DNA from: Arcicella rigui | Lineage (GTDB): Bacteria; Bacteroidota; Bacteroidia; Cytophagales; Spirosomataceae | Assembly (NCBI RefSeq): GCF_034929435.1 | Contig: NZ_JAYFUM010000008.1 | Span: 62,001 to 126,000 of the forward strand | Reading direction: 5' to 3' | Length of the DNA stretch: 64,000 nt | In this document: one piece after another, positions 17,515 to 25,730 of the stretch | Layout of the letters: the number at the start of each line of letters is the position of its first letter | Numbering within the stretch: position 1 is the first letter of the stretch | Notes under the pieces: model-generated | What the model was told of the DNA's origin: nothing | The model's input: the letters and a program-made list of their open reading frames with translations, nothing else | Database searches by the model: none | Translations under genes and position numbers: made by a program

Positions 17515-18210
17515 ATGAACAATCAGTTAGACAATATAAAGAATAAGCTTGATCAGCTACGACAATTGGACACTAATTTTGAGGTTTTTGGTTCTGAAAA
17601 GCACAGGTATATGCTTAATCCCATTGTTCAAATAGACACCATAAAACAGTTTGAAACAAAACATAAAATTACTTTACCAAGCGAATATGTCGCATTTTTA
17701 ACGATTCTTGGAAATGGCGGTGCGGGTCCTTTCTATGGACTTGAACCTCTTGAAAATACTCTTTTTGACGATTTGGACTATCTGCATAATGACAGTTTGT
17801 TAGACCCAAGTAAGCCTTTTTTACACACTGAAGCGTGGAATATGGAATTTGAACCCACTTTAAGTGAAGATGAAAATCAAGAGGAAAACGATAGACAATA
17901 CGAAGAATTTACAGATTTATACTTTGACATCGAACAGATGAATGGCGTTATTGCAATTTGTAATTATGGTTGCGGAATAAGTTTAAACTTAGTCGTCAAT
18001 GGACAAGAGTATGGAAATATTTGGACAGACGACAGAGGAAATGATGGAGGAATATATCCCATCGTTCAGCTTGGCGAAAAAGGCAGAATTCACTTTTTAG
18101 AATGGTATGAATTATGGCTGGACAAATCAATTACTGAGATAAAAATGAACCTTGAAACAAAGAAAAACTCAAAGGTTGAGACAAAGAAACCTTGGTGGAA
18201 AGTTTGGTAA
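17515..18210 (+). CDS. SMI1/KNR4 (SUKH) family protein
   Basis: A SUKH-type alpha/beta domain is recognisable from IKQFETKHKITLPSEYVAFL, the glycine-rich LGNGGAGPFYGLEPLE, and a later NYGCGISLNLVVNGQEYGNI. SUKH proteins often act as immunity proteins against polymorphic toxins. No toxin gene is adjacent, so this may be an orphan immunity gene. The 231-residue length is slightly above average because of an acidic insert (LSEDENQEENDRQYEE). A family B fragment follows directly. Confidence 0.9.
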   Translation: MNNQLDNIKNKLDQLRQLDTNFEVFGSEKHRYMLNPIVQIDTIKQFETKHKITLPSEYVAFLTILGNGGAGPFYGLEPLENTLFDDLDYLHNDSLLDPSKPFLHTEAWNMEFEPTLSEDENQEENDRQYEEFTDLYFDIEQMNGVIAICNYGCGISLNLVVNGQEYGNIWTDDRGNDGGIYPIVQLGEKGRIHFLEWYELWLDKSITEIKMNLETKKNSKVETKKPWWKVW

Positions 18211-18244
18211 TATACAAGAAAATATAACCATCAACAGAGGTTTC

Positions 18245-18300
18245 TCTCGCTGGTCTAAGTGTTTTTCAATAGCCCTACAAATCAATGCTTCTCTGACTGC
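18245..18300 (+). repeat. Repeat family B fragment (B4)
   Basis: CTCGCTGGTCTAAGTGTTTT, AATAGCCCTACAAATCAATG and CTTCTCTGACTGC match the 5' third of the B element. It lies 34 bp after the SUKH gene stop. Confidence 0.65.
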
Positions 18301-18323
18301 AATAACATTCAACATGATAAAAT

Positions 18324-18860
18324 ATGGACAAATCAATCAAAGAAATATTATGGAATCAGTTTGGAGCAAGTATTGATATGCTTATCAATGTTATCTCAAA
18401 TTCTCCTGACGACTATTTTATCACTCATAAACGCTTTTATTATATTGCTTTTCACAGTACGATTTTTTTAGATTATTATCTAACCATTCCCCCAAGTGAC
18501 TTTTCTCCAATACTTTCTTTCACACAAAAAGAGCCAGAAGAAAGACCCAAAGAAGCGATTGATGATTTAATTCCTGATAAAATTTACAGCAAACAAGAAA
18601 TAGTCGCCTATCTCCAACAAAGCAGAGAAAAGTGCAAACAAATTGTCCATTCTTTGACTGATGAAAAATTAAAGGAAAGATTTAAAGAAGGAGACGAAGC
18701 CAATGATATGGATTTCCCGATTTTAGAAATTCTACTTTATAACCTCCGCCATACCCAACATCATGCCGCACAACTCAATATGTTGTTAAGACAAGATATT
18801 GACAAACACTCGGAATGGTCATTTAGAGTTGGTGATATAAAGAGTGAAGTAATCAAGTAA
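18324..18860 (+). CDS. DinB-family four-helix protein
   Basis: The 178-residue helical protein has the DinB/YfiT-like metal-site pattern: a histidine in the second helix (IAFHSTIFLDYYL) and the C-terminal RHTQHHAAQLNMLLR. DinB-like proteins are putative metal-dependent thiol transferases or hydrolases, often of unknown substrate. It stands alone directly behind a family B fragment. Confidence 0.88.
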   Translation: MDKSIKEILWNQFGASIDMLINVISNSPDDYFITHKRFYYIAFHSTIFLDYYLTIPPSDFSPILSFTQKEPEERPKEAIDDLIPDKIYSKQEIVAYLQQSREKCKQIVHSLTDEKLKERFKEGDEANDMDFPILEILLYNLRHTQHHAAQLNMLLRQDIDKHSEWSFRVGDIKSEVIK

Positions 18861-18925
18861 AGAACAAGTACATTCTCTGTAAGTACAAGAGTAATTTAAC
18901 CATATTAAAACCTCAAACAACCTCT

Positions 18926-20338
18926 ATGAAAAAGTTCATCACTACGTCTTTGTTATTAATTTGCTTCTTTGTAAATGCTAAAGCTCAGGATGCTACTGCC
19001 AAATTATCGCCTGCTACGCTCTACAAACAGTATTATGATTTTTCGAGAAGACAGAATAATTTAGATTCCGCTTTTCATTATTTCAAGTTAATATTTTCCC
19101 AACCTGAGCAAGTAAGTGGAACGTTGAAAATGATAATTTTTGATGCTTTCCCAGATACTTTTACCGATAGTGATTTAACTAATCTGAAAGATTCTGTTAA
19201 ACAAAATCATGCGATTAAAATCAAATTGTTACATAAAGCTCTTTTAAAAAAAATTGCAGACGATAAAGTTTTGAGGACTATTGAACCCATTGAAGCTTTA
19301 TTGCTTTGGAGTAAAGTACAAGACAATCAGCAAAATAAAAGTCAGTTAATCATACTTAGTAAAACCTTTGTTGAGCAAAATGCTTTGCAAAAAGATTTTC
19401 ATCAAGGAAATACTGGTCGCTATGGTTTGATGATTTATAAGACGCTTTTCCAACATTCAGAGTTGAAACCCTTTGCTCAGAAATTACTTTTATTTCTAAA
19501 AGAGAAAATCAAAAATAGCCAAGTGCTTATTTCTGCCAATACTACAAATATGGATTTTAGGAAGAGAGCTTCCCATAGATATTTATATGCTTATATCAAT
19601 CAATTGCAAGCCCAAGCGACGGACAATATTAGCCAAAAACAAGCCTTTCTAAAAACAGCTTTTGAGTTCAGTCCTGATTTGAATGATAAACAAAATCGAA
19701 ATGCTTACTTATTTGATAAAGATTATCTTGGAGGAAAAGAAAGCTATGCTGCTGATTACTTAGATTTTTTGATGAATCATTCGAGAAGTCAAAAAGAGGT
19801 TTTAAACACACTTCTACAAATTGCTCTTTCAAATCCAGTCTATAAAGAAAACTTAGAAAAGTTTTATCAATCAATGGAAGGCAACAAACAAGCTTTCAGT
19901 ACTTTCTGGCAAGAATCTATTGAAAAGAGTGCCTTAAATGCAAAAAGTTTTACCTTGATACAAAGCGACAAAAAGCTTTTTTCTATTAAAAAACAAATTG
20001 GGAAATGGGTACTTCTTGACTTTTGGGGTACTTGGTGTACACCTTGCAGAGAGGAACATCCTGCCTTACAAAAATTTTATGATAGCACAATCCTTCAAAA
20101 TCCAGATAAAATTCAGTTACTTACCATTGCCTGTTTAGATACAGAAGAAAAAGTATTGAAATACATGAAAGAAAAAAACTTTTCATTTCCAGTAGCAATG
20201 TCGAATCTGAAAATTGAAAAAGATTATGCTATCGGTAGTTTTCCAACAAAAATTTTAATTACTCCAAAAGGAAAATATATAGCCATACCATCTACAATAG
20301 AATTGAATTATTTTATCAAGCAATATTGTGAATTGTAA
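18926..20338 (+). CDS. TlpA-like thioredoxin-domain secreted protein
   Basis: A signal peptide ending in NAKAQ is followed by about 300 mostly helical residues of unknown role and a C-terminal thioredoxin fold (about 350-465) with active site WGTWCTPCREEHP (CTPC). The cis-proline loop GSFPTKILI is present. The layout is typical of Bacteroidota TlpA/ResA-like periplasmic thiol-disulfide reductases. It is monocistronic. Confidence 0.9.
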   Translation: MKKFITTSLLLICFFVNAKAQDATAKLSPATLYKQYYDFSRRQNNLDSAFHYFKLIFSQPEQVSGTLKMIIFDAFPDTFTDSDLTNLKDSVKQNHAIKIKLLHKALLKKIADDKVLRTIEPIEALLLWSKVQDNQQNKSQLIILSKTFVEQNALQKDFHQGNTGRYGLMIYKTLFQHSELKPFAQKLLLFLKEKIKNSQVLISANTTNMDFRKRASHRYLYAYINQLQAQATDNISQKQAFLKTAFEFSPDLNDKQNRNAYLFDKDYLGGKESYAADYLDFLMNHSRSQKEVLNTLLQIALSNPVYKENLEKFYQSMEGNKQAFSTFWQESIEKSALNAKSFTLIQSDKKLFSIKKQIGKWVLLDFWGTWCTPCREEHPALQKFYDSTILQNPDKIQLLTIACLDTEEKVLKYMKEKNFSFPVAMSNLKIEKDYAIGSFPTKILITPKGKYIAIPSTIELNYFIKQYCEL

Positions 20339-20449
20339 ATTGTGTAGATGGTGAGTATTCACTAAATTTTGAAGCTTAACAATAAATAATTACCTTAGAA
20401 AATGAAGGTATCTAAATAATCATATTTTATCATCTATCTCAATAAATCC

Positions 20450-21184
20450 ATGATGAAGACATTTAAAACACTGGCTATTTTCTTGATTTCAGCACTAATT
20501 TGGTCGTGTAACAACACAAATTCAAACAAAAAATTAGAGAAGGCAAGCAATAATGATAGTACTATTTCTGTAAATAAACGAGATTCAATTATTGAGAATG
20601 TTCTCTCAGAAAAGAATGAAGTTTGGGAAGACACAACTGCTGATATAAAATTTAAAGACATTTCTATTTCAATCAATCGCTTGATTCTATTTGACGACGA
20701 TAAGCAGTTAAATCAAATACAAAAGGACACTGTTTATCTTTACGCTGACCTTGGCGAAACCATTGAAGGTCAAAAAATTACAATCGTTAGCAGTCAATTG
20801 ACCAACATCACAATAGAACAACGCTATGAAACGAGTGTTACAGTAATGGATGATGGGCCACATTGTGACCTTACAGAGTGGAAGCATTATGATTCTACGT
20901 GGGAAAAACTAAAAACAAATGATAAAGGACAATTCATCGGTGATAGCTATTCAGAAAAAGATTTAGAAAAATTTCCAGTCGTTGAGATAAGCGAACTAAA
21001 AGCCTATGTAAAAAAACATTGTGAAGAAAAATATTCACAACTTATTTCTACCATAAAATCCCCAACTGAATATCCAAGTGCGGTTAGTGTGAGTCGTTAT
21101 TTTCTTCGAATCAATGGGAAAAGAAAAAATAGTGAAGAAACATCGACAAAATTGATAATTATTGAAATGGCGATGGGCTGTTGA
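20450..21184 (+). CDS. Hypothetical lipoprotein
   Basis: A lipoprotein signal with lipobox LIWSC and a Ser/Asn-rich linker leads into a soluble domain of about 200 residues with no recognised family. The start may be the second Met at 20453. A cysteine-histidine motif (DGPHCDLTEWKHYDSTW) and KKHCEEKYSQ are the only distinctive stretches. A four-base A-tract before the start gives only a weak ribosome-binding signal, normal for Bacteroidota. Confidence 0.7.
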   Translation: MMKTFKTLAIFLISALIWSCNNTNSNKKLEKASNNDSTISVNKRDSIIENVLSEKNEVWEDTTADIKFKDISISINRLILFDDDKQLNQIQKDTVYLYADLGETIEGQKITIVSSQLTNITIEQRYETSVTVMDDGPHCDLTEWKHYDSTWEKLKTNDKGQFIGDSYSEKDLEKFPVVEISELKAYVKKHCEEKYSQLISTIKSPTEYPSAVSVSRYFLRINGKRKNSEETSTKLIIIEMAMGC

Positions 21185-21248
21185 ACCTCAATTTTCCGTT
21201 GATTGCTCTACCAAAATTTTCATTAGCTCAAAACAATAATAAATAGAG

Positions 21249-21680
21249 ATGCACAAAAGAGAACTTCAGATTGAAATACTTAGGGTAATAAAAAATTTAA
21301 GAAAACAGAATGCTATCTGGTTTTATGTAGGGCCAATATTTTACTTAGCCTCTCTATTTTTCTTTTATTGGAGATACCAAGATGAAGAAGTTATTACTCG
21401 TATTTTAATAATGATGTTTCCATTAATAGTGACTATTTTAAGTATCTACGGAGACATACTAACCAATAAAGAACTTAATAAACTGATTATATCAATCAAT
21501 GAGGATGAAAAGCACTATTTTTTTGAGATGCTTAATGGAAAAGAGGTGAAAGTTTTAAAGGATAAAGTACTTATTCGTGAAACCAATTGGCGACTTAATA
21601 TAAAGAGAAAAAATCCTGTTGTAAAAGAATACATAGATTCAACAAATAATCAAGTATTTGTATGGATGGAATCTATTTAA
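21249..21680 (+). CDS. Two-helix membrane protein, unknown
   Basis: The 143-residue protein has a basic N-terminus, two membrane helices (about 25-44 and 54-74) and a basic cytoplasmic C-terminal domain of about 65 residues. No family was recognised. It lies 64 bp after a lipoprotein gene and is followed by a strong terminator. Confidence 0.65.
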   Translation: MHKRELQIEILRVIKNLRKQNAIWFYVGPIFYLASLFFFYWRYQDEEVITRILIMMFPLIVTILSIYGDILTNKELNKLIISINEDEKHYFFEMLNGKEVKVLKDKVLIRETNWRLNIKRKNPVVKEYIDSTNNQVFVWMESI

Positions 21681-21714
21681 TCATTTATCATTTTAAGGAT
21701 ACCCAAAAACTTTA

Positions 21715-21762
21715 TTTTCCAATTAGGAGGCAAATTTATTCGCCTCCTAATTGGAAAATATG
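21715..21762 (+). terminator. 17-bp perfect hairpin terminator
   Basis: The arms TTTTCCAATTAGGAGGC (21715) and GCCTCCTAATTGGAAAA (21742) pair perfectly around a 10-nt loop. It lies 34 bp after the membrane protein stop. The T-tract on the plus strand is weak, so it could also be a processing or boundary hairpin. Confidence 0.6.
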
Positions 21763-21798
21763 TAAGTTTAAACCACTTTATTGATAAATCTTTACCTC

Positions 21799-22194
21799 AT
21801 GCCTAATATGCTGAAATTCAACTTCAATTATTTTCTTATAGCCATCTTTTTATTTATCGTCGAAGTACTGATTGCTATGTTTGCCCATGACCAGTTCATT
21901 CGACCGTATTTTGGCGACTTTTTAGTGGTGATACTGGTTTATTGTTTTGTAAAGTCTTTTCTGAATACTCCTTTTTTTAAAACAGCCATTGCCGTTTTAG
22001 CTTTTTCTTTTACTCTTGAGGTTTTGCAATACTTGGATATTGTCAACAAAATTGGTTTAGGAGATTCAAAACTTGCCAGAACGGTCATAGGCACATCGTT
22101 TGAATGGATTGACTTAATTGCTTATACGCTTGGCATTGCTTTTGTGATTTATGTAGAAAATAGGTTCTTTATCAATGATTCGAGGAAGATATAA
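21799..22194 (+). CDS. DUF2809 family membrane protein
   Basis: The 131-residue protein has four membrane helices, and the pattern matches DUF2809 proteins (FVEVLIAMFAHDQF-like first segment here IVEVLIAMFAHDQFIRPYFG, later TLEVLQYLDIVNKIGLG and SFEWIDLIAYTLG). It resembles VanZ-like proteins in outline. I choose the ATG at 21799 over a TTG 18 bp upstream. Function is unknown. Confidence 0.82.
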   Translation: MPNMLKFNFNYFLIAIFLFIVEVLIAMFAHDQFIRPYFGDFLVVILVYCFVKSFLNTPFFKTAIAVLAFSFTLEVLQYLDIVNKIGLGDSKLARTVIGTSFEWIDLIAYTLGIAFVIYVENRFFINDSRKI

Positions 22195-22242
22195 AGTACA
22201 CTCTTAAAAGCTTATAAATCTGAAGTATTACGATTTTGAACA

Positions 22243-22479
22243 ATGATAAATTATTTCAAAAAAAAGAAAAATATGAAATTTCAATTAAAACATTTGGTCT
22301 GGCTTAGGAATATCCTTATGCTATTATTTTCAATTTTGACAATAGATTTTTTAGTAAAGAAATTCTATGATAGTGTTCCAACCTCTGACATGAAATTTCC
22401 TATGATTATTGGTATATTTTCAATCATGGCTTTGGAATTGCAAATTAAAAAACAAAAAAAGGCTACTAACCAAGACTAA
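22243..22479 (+). CDS. Small membrane protein
   Basis: A 78-residue protein with a lysine-rich N-terminus, two hydrophobic helices (about 20-40 and 53-68) and a basic tail. An internal ATG at 22273 would give 68 residues. It ends 3 bp before the VOC gene, so it may be cotranscribed. No family was recognised. Confidence 0.5.
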   Translation: MINYFKKKKNMKFQLKHLVWLRNILMLLFSILTIDFLVKKFYDSVPTSDMKFPMIIGIFSIMALELQIKKQKKATNQD

Positions 22480-22482
22480 ACA

Positions 22483-22872
22483 ATGAAAGCCAATACAACC
22501 TTTTTCGCTCCAGAACTTTATATCAATAACGGCATAAAAGACATTTCTTTCTATAAAAATGCCTTTGGTGCGACAGAAAATCTATGTTTTAGAAACGAAG
22601 ATGAAAGTATTCACGTAGCAGAATTATGTATTGATGGAGCTATTTTTCATGTGCATGAAATTACATCTTCTCATTTCTTTTCTCCAGACAAACACAATGC
22701 TTGTACTTGTTGCATAGGTTTATTTGTGCCAGATGTAGATGCTGTAATGAAGCAAGCAATCCTTGCAGGAGCAACAGAAATTAGCCCAGCCGAAGATTAC
22801 GAATATGGCTACCCTCAGGGAACGATTAAAGACCCTTTCGGACATTTTTGGCAAATACAGAAAAAGATATAG
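22483..22872 (+). CDS. VOC superfamily (glyoxalase/PhnB-like) protein
   Basis: The 129-residue protein shows the paired beta-alpha-beta units of VOC proteins: YINNGIKDISFYKNAFGAT, a central VAELCIDGAIFHVHEI and a C-terminal GTIKDPFGHFWQIQKK. These proteins bind divalent metal and act as glyoxalases, dioxygenases or resistance proteins. It lies directly upstream of the Arr-like gene. The substrate is unknown. Confidence 0.9.
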   Translation: MKANTTFFAPELYINNGIKDISFYKNAFGATENLCFRNEDESIHVAELCIDGAIFHVHEITSSHFFSPDKHNACTCCIGLFVPDVDAVMKQAILAGATEISPAEDYEYGYPQGTIKDPFGHFWQIQKKI

Positions 22873-22920
22873 AGGAATCAAAAGATACAATCAACTTGTA
22901 TTGACAGCGATGAATGAAAT

Positions 22921-23367
22921 ATGGAACTAAAGAAAGAAAATAACGAACCCAAAAATAAAATGGCAAGTCCTTTTGCTCAAACGTACTTTCATGGTACAAA
23001 GGCAGATTTAAAAATTGGAGATTTGATTGAAGTTGGTTTTAATTCAAACTATGGACAAAGAAAAAATGCCAAGTACATTTTCTTGACTGCTACTTTAGAT
23101 GCTGCCATTTGGGGAGCTGAATTGGCATTAGGCGAAGGACCTGAAAGGATTTATTTAGTAGAACCTACGGGAGCAATTGAAGATGACCCAGATTTAACGG
23201 ATAAAAAATTCCCGGGTAATCCTACAAAATCTTATCGTTCTGTTTATCCATTCAGAATTATTGGCGAAGTTTCGCATTGGCAAGGGCATCCAACAGAACA
23301 AGTACAGACCATGAAAAATAACCTTGAGCAATTAAAAGTACAGGGAATTAATTCTTTGAATGATTGA
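22921..23367 (+). CDS. arr: Rifampin ADP-ribosyltransferase (Arr)
   Basis: This matches Arr enzymes closely: TYFHGTKADLKIGDL, WGAELALGEG, then IYLVEPTGAIEDDPDLTDKK and FPGNPTKSYR, and a final SHWQGHPTE. Arr enzymes transfer ADP-ribose from NAD+ to rifamycins and inactivate them. The family length is about 140 residues; here a start at residue 15 (22963) would give the shorter, conserved form, while the annotated ATG adds 14 charged residues. Arr is often found on integron cassettes or chromosomally in environmental bacteria. Here it lies in the accessory region, between VOC and DHFR-like genes. Confidence 0.93.
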   Translation: MELKKENNEPKNKMASPFAQTYFHGTKADLKIGDLIEVGFNSNYGQRKNAKYIFLTATLDAAIWGAELALGEGPERIYLVEPTGAIEDDPDLTDKKFPGNPTKSYRSVYPFRIIGEVSHWQGHPTEQVQTMKNNLEQLKVQGINSLND

Positions 23368-23436
23368 TAATCAGTTTGTCGCAATTATCCCTTAGTTTGA
23401 CGCATCGACGACCTCCGCAACAAAAGCATTTCAAGC

Positions 23437-23444
23437 TACATTTG
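23437..23444 (+). promoter_or_regulatory. Probable -7 box of the DHFR-like gene
   Basis: TACATTTG matches the Bacteroidota -7 consensus TAnnTTTG exactly, 17 bp before the ATG. No good -33 element was found at the expected distance. Confidence 0.4.
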
Positions 23445-23460
23445 TAAAAAACACAAAGCC

Positions 23461-24024
23461 ATGAGAAAACTAAAATTACAAATGAGAATTTCGGTTGATG
23501 GATATGTAGCAACACCCGATGGAAACGAAAATTGGTCTTGGTATCCAGACGAAAAAGGTTGGCAATTAATCAATGAATTGGCGGATACTTCTGATACGTT
23601 ATTGATTGGGAGAAAGATGTCTGAGGCTTTTATACCACATTTTGAAGGATTCAAGCCCGAGGATAATAAATATGATTTTGCCCAAAAGATGGTGAATATT
23701 CCCAAAGTGGTTTTCACTAAAAGCTTAGATACTCCCTTTGGCAAAAACACTACTTTAGCCAAAGGAAATCTGGCGGAGGAAATCGCAAATTTGAAAAGGC
23801 AAGAAGGTAAAGATATTTTGGTATATGGCGGAGCAAGTTTTGTAGCCTCACTCATCGCTGGTGGACATATTGATGAGTTTTATTTGTTCGTAACGCCAGT
23901 ACTGATTAATAAAGGCTTGAGTATTTTCAATATGTTGGAGCATCATCAAAAACTAAGCTTAATTAGTGCTATTCCTTTAGCATCAGGCGTAGTTGTTTTA
24001 TGCTATCAGTTGACTAAAGAGTAA
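23461..24024 (+). CDS. Dihydrofolate reductase-family (RibD C-terminal-like) protein
   Basis: The 187-residue protein has the RibD_C/DHFR-like Rossmann-type fold: MRISVDGYVATPDGNENWSW near the start, LLIGRKMSEAFIP, and DILVYGGASFVASLIAGGHI for NADPH binding, followed by DEFYLFVTPVLINKG. Proteins of this kind (YyaP/YwjB type) are usually not folate enzymes, and their substrates are unknown. It stands alone with its own putative -7 box. Confidence 0.9.
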   Translation: MRKLKLQMRISVDGYVATPDGNENWSWYPDEKGWQLINELADTSDTLLIGRKMSEAFIPHFEGFKPEDNKYDFAQKMVNIPKVVFTKSLDTPFGKNTTLAKGNLAEEIANLKRQEGKDILVYGGASFVASLIAGGHIDEFYLFVTPVLINKGLSIFNMLEHHQKLSLISAIPLASGVVVLCYQLTKE

Positions 24025-24041
24025 ATTTTATTGTATCAAAA

Positions 24042-24077
24042 TGTGCAGTGGCAACTGCAAGGAATTGCCACTGCACA
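24042..24077. terminator. 13-bp perfect hairpin between convergent genes
   Basis: The arms TGTGCAGTGGCAA and TTGCCACTGCACA pair perfectly around a 10-nt loop, 17 bp after the DHFR-like stop and before the convergent nitroreductase stop. A-rich sequence follows on the plus strand, which on the minus strand becomes a T-tract before the hairpin. Termination efficiency is uncertain in both directions. Confidence 0.5.
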
Positions 24078-24163
24078 AAGAAAAAAATCATTCTATGCTT
24101 TCGCCTGCATCTTCAATCCCAAATCCTTCAAGTCCTAATATTCTAAAATAAAAAAATCTTAGG

Positions 24164-24766
24164 TTATCCAATAGATTGAATAACAGTTTCTGGATGCAAT
24201 CTTGATTTAGGTTTTACGGATGGTTGGTTGGCATCCTCCTTATCTCTGTAACCAATAGCCACCGCAAACAAAGGTTTGTAAGCATCCAAAGGCAATGCTT
24301 TTTGGTATTCCTCAATATTGATACCTTCCATTGGAGTACTATCGATGTCAAGACTTGCACAAGCTGCAAGGAAAAACCCTAATGAAAGATAAACTTGATG
24401 CTGAAACCAAGATTTTATTTCGGCTTCTGACAAAGGTTTTAGAAATTGATTGTAATAAGCCACAGCACCTTCGGGCAAATGTTGTTTGATTTGTGCCTCA
24501 AATTTTGGAATATCATTAATAGCATAAAAAACTACCAAATGGCTTGCTGCATTTATTTTGGGTTCGTTGAAATAAGAAATACTTGCCAGTTTCTGTTTGG
24601 TCGCTTCCTCTGAAACAAAAACAAACTTCCAAGGCTGGCTGTTGATTGACGAAGGACTTAATCTCAATATTTCCTTCAATTGTTCGATTTGTTCTTCCGA
24701 AATTTTTTCATTCGAATTATACTTTTTAGTAGTATATCTACTCTTTGCAATAGCTAAAAAACTCAT
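24164..24766 (-). CDS. NAD(P)H-dependent nitroreductase-family oxidoreductase
   Basis: The 200-residue flavoprotein is of the NfsB-like type, recognisable from AIAKSRYTTKKYNSNEKISE at the start, LSPSSINSQPWKFVFV (FMN binding) and C-terminal IDSTPMEGI and GYRDKEDAN. Such enzymes reduce nitro compounds or quinones with FMN. The gene is divergent from an HxlR regulator that shares its promoter region, a common pairing in which the regulator responds to electrophiles. Confidence 0.93.
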   Translation of the reverse strand: MSFLAIAKSRYTTKKYNSNEKISEEQIEQLKEILRLSPSSINSQPWKFVFVSEEATKQKLASISYFNEPKINAASHLVVFYAINDIPKFEAQIKQHLPEGAVAYYNQFLKPLSEAEIKSWFQHQVYLSLGFFLAACASLDIDSTPMEGINIEEYQKALPLDAYKPLFAVAIGYRDKEDANQPSVKPKSRLHPETVIQSIG

Positions 24767-24786
24767 ATTTTTGAAGATTAAATGTT

Positions 24787-24834
24787 ACTATACTTTTTAT
24801 TGTTGCAAAACTAAGTATAGTGATTTATATTTGC
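24787..24834. promoter_or_regulatory. Divergent promoter/operator for HxlR and nitroreductase genes
   Basis: A 9-bp inverted repeat ACTATACTT (24787) and AAGTATAGT (24813) lies between the two starts. On the plus strand TTG (24803) and TATATTTG (24827-24834) form a -33/-7 pair with a 21-bp spacer. The dyad overlaps the promoter and is the likely HxlR-binding site. Confidence 0.6.
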
Positions 24835-24861
24835 AATAACGGTTAAAATAGATAGTAACAG

Positions 24862-25215
24862 ATGTATTGTATAGAAAATAAACAGTATCCTTGTAGTACG
24901 AGCCTGACTATGAAGTATATAGGCGGAAAATGGAAAGCAGTAATACTTATCCATTTAATTGAAAAAAAGCGATATAACGAGCTAAGAAAGGAACTTCCGA
25001 TGGTGACAGAACGCACGATAAGCTTGCAATTGAAGGAGTTGGAAGAAGACGGCCTGATTACCCGAACGGTTCATACAAGCAAACCGCCTTTAAAAGTGGA
25101 TTATGAACTGACAGAATTTGGAAAAACACTTATACCTCTATTGCAGTCCATTGCTCAATGGGGCAAAGAAACTGCTGTAAAAGATAACCGAGTGAGTAAA
25201 GTGGTTGAAGTGTAA
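24862..25215 (+). CDS. HxlR-family transcriptional regulator
   Basis: The 117-residue winged-helix protein has the HxlR pattern: CSTSLTMKYIGGKWKAVILI, RYNELRKELP, ERTISLQLKELEEDGLITR and a dimerising C-terminal helix. Two cysteines near the N-terminus (residues 3 and 11) could serve as redox sensors, as in some HxlR proteins. It probably controls the divergent nitroreductase gene and itself through the dyad between them. Confidence 0.92.
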   Translation: MYCIENKQYPCSTSLTMKYIGGKWKAVILIHLIEKKRYNELRKELPMVTERTISLQLKELEEDGLITRTVHTSKPPLKVDYELTEFGKTLIPLLQSIAQWGKETAVKDNRVSKVVEV

Positions 25216-25304
25216 GGTCATCAGAATTAGCATTAAAAAAAGATAATTACTTGAAATTACCGCCATTGTTTGTGTTTTCACGTGATAGCAAAAATATTAA
25301 ACCC

Positions 25305-25343
25305 AAAGCGTAGCCTTTCGATAGTTTGGCTACGCTTTTTTTT
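25305..25343 (+). terminator. Terminator-like hairpin at the head of array A2
   Basis: An 11-bp stem AAAGCGTAGCC with GGCTACGCTTT is followed by a run of T residues and then directly by the 21-bp array. The same hairpin, with one or two base differences, heads arrays A3, A4 and A5. The hairpin is therefore part of the repeated element rather than a terminator for one gene. Confidence 0.8.
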
Positions 25344-25576
25344 GATGAGTATTCAAATCATGCTCTTGAGTATTGAAATGGGACTTGGGAGTATTAAAAC
25401 GATACTCACGAGTATTCAAATAACACCAACGAGTATTATTTCTATGTTCGGGAGTATTGAAATGGTGCTTATGGGCATCAAAATGAGACTCGGAAGTATT
25501 TCATTGATACTCCTGAGCATCAAAACGGTACTTAAAAGCCTTAAAATAATACTCGTGAGTATTCAAACGATGCTGC
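25344..25576 (+). repeat. 21-bp dyad repeat array A2 (about 11 units)
   Basis: Continuous 21-bp units of the type GAGTATTAAAACGATACTCAC begin right behind the terminator-like hairpin. The first unit, GATGAGTATTCAAATCATGC, is shared with A4 and A5. No spacers separate units. One plus frame is open throughout, with a hydrophobic heptad pattern; a protein product is not supported. Confidence 0.92.
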
Positions 25577-25599
25577 TTTAAGCATAAAGCCTGTTACGT

Positions 25600-25661
25600 T
25601 TTAAACAAATTGGATATTTTGAAATAAATATTTAGTTTTAATGAAATGTGAACAAGTAAGT
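25600..25661 (+). repeat. Conserved tail of the array element (A2)
   Basis: TTAAACAAATTGGATATTTT and GAAATAAATATTTAGTTTTA followed by GTGAACAAGTAA recur with small changes after arrays A3 (29146-29210) and A4 (33978-34040). The tail marks the 3' end of a composite element: hairpin, array, tail. Confidence 0.75.
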
Positions 25662-25730
25662 GTACTCAAATACATTTTTATATAACTACCATAAACTTTA
25701 AAAACAGAGCTTTATACCGGTTAGATATTC

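Noticed and set aside
25344..25581. Long open frames inside the repeat arrays as genes (hydrophobic or FNTHEYR-like heptad proteins)
   Set aside because: Openness follows from a stop-free 21-bp unit. The frames occur on both strands, have no ribosome-binding context and begin within the repeat.
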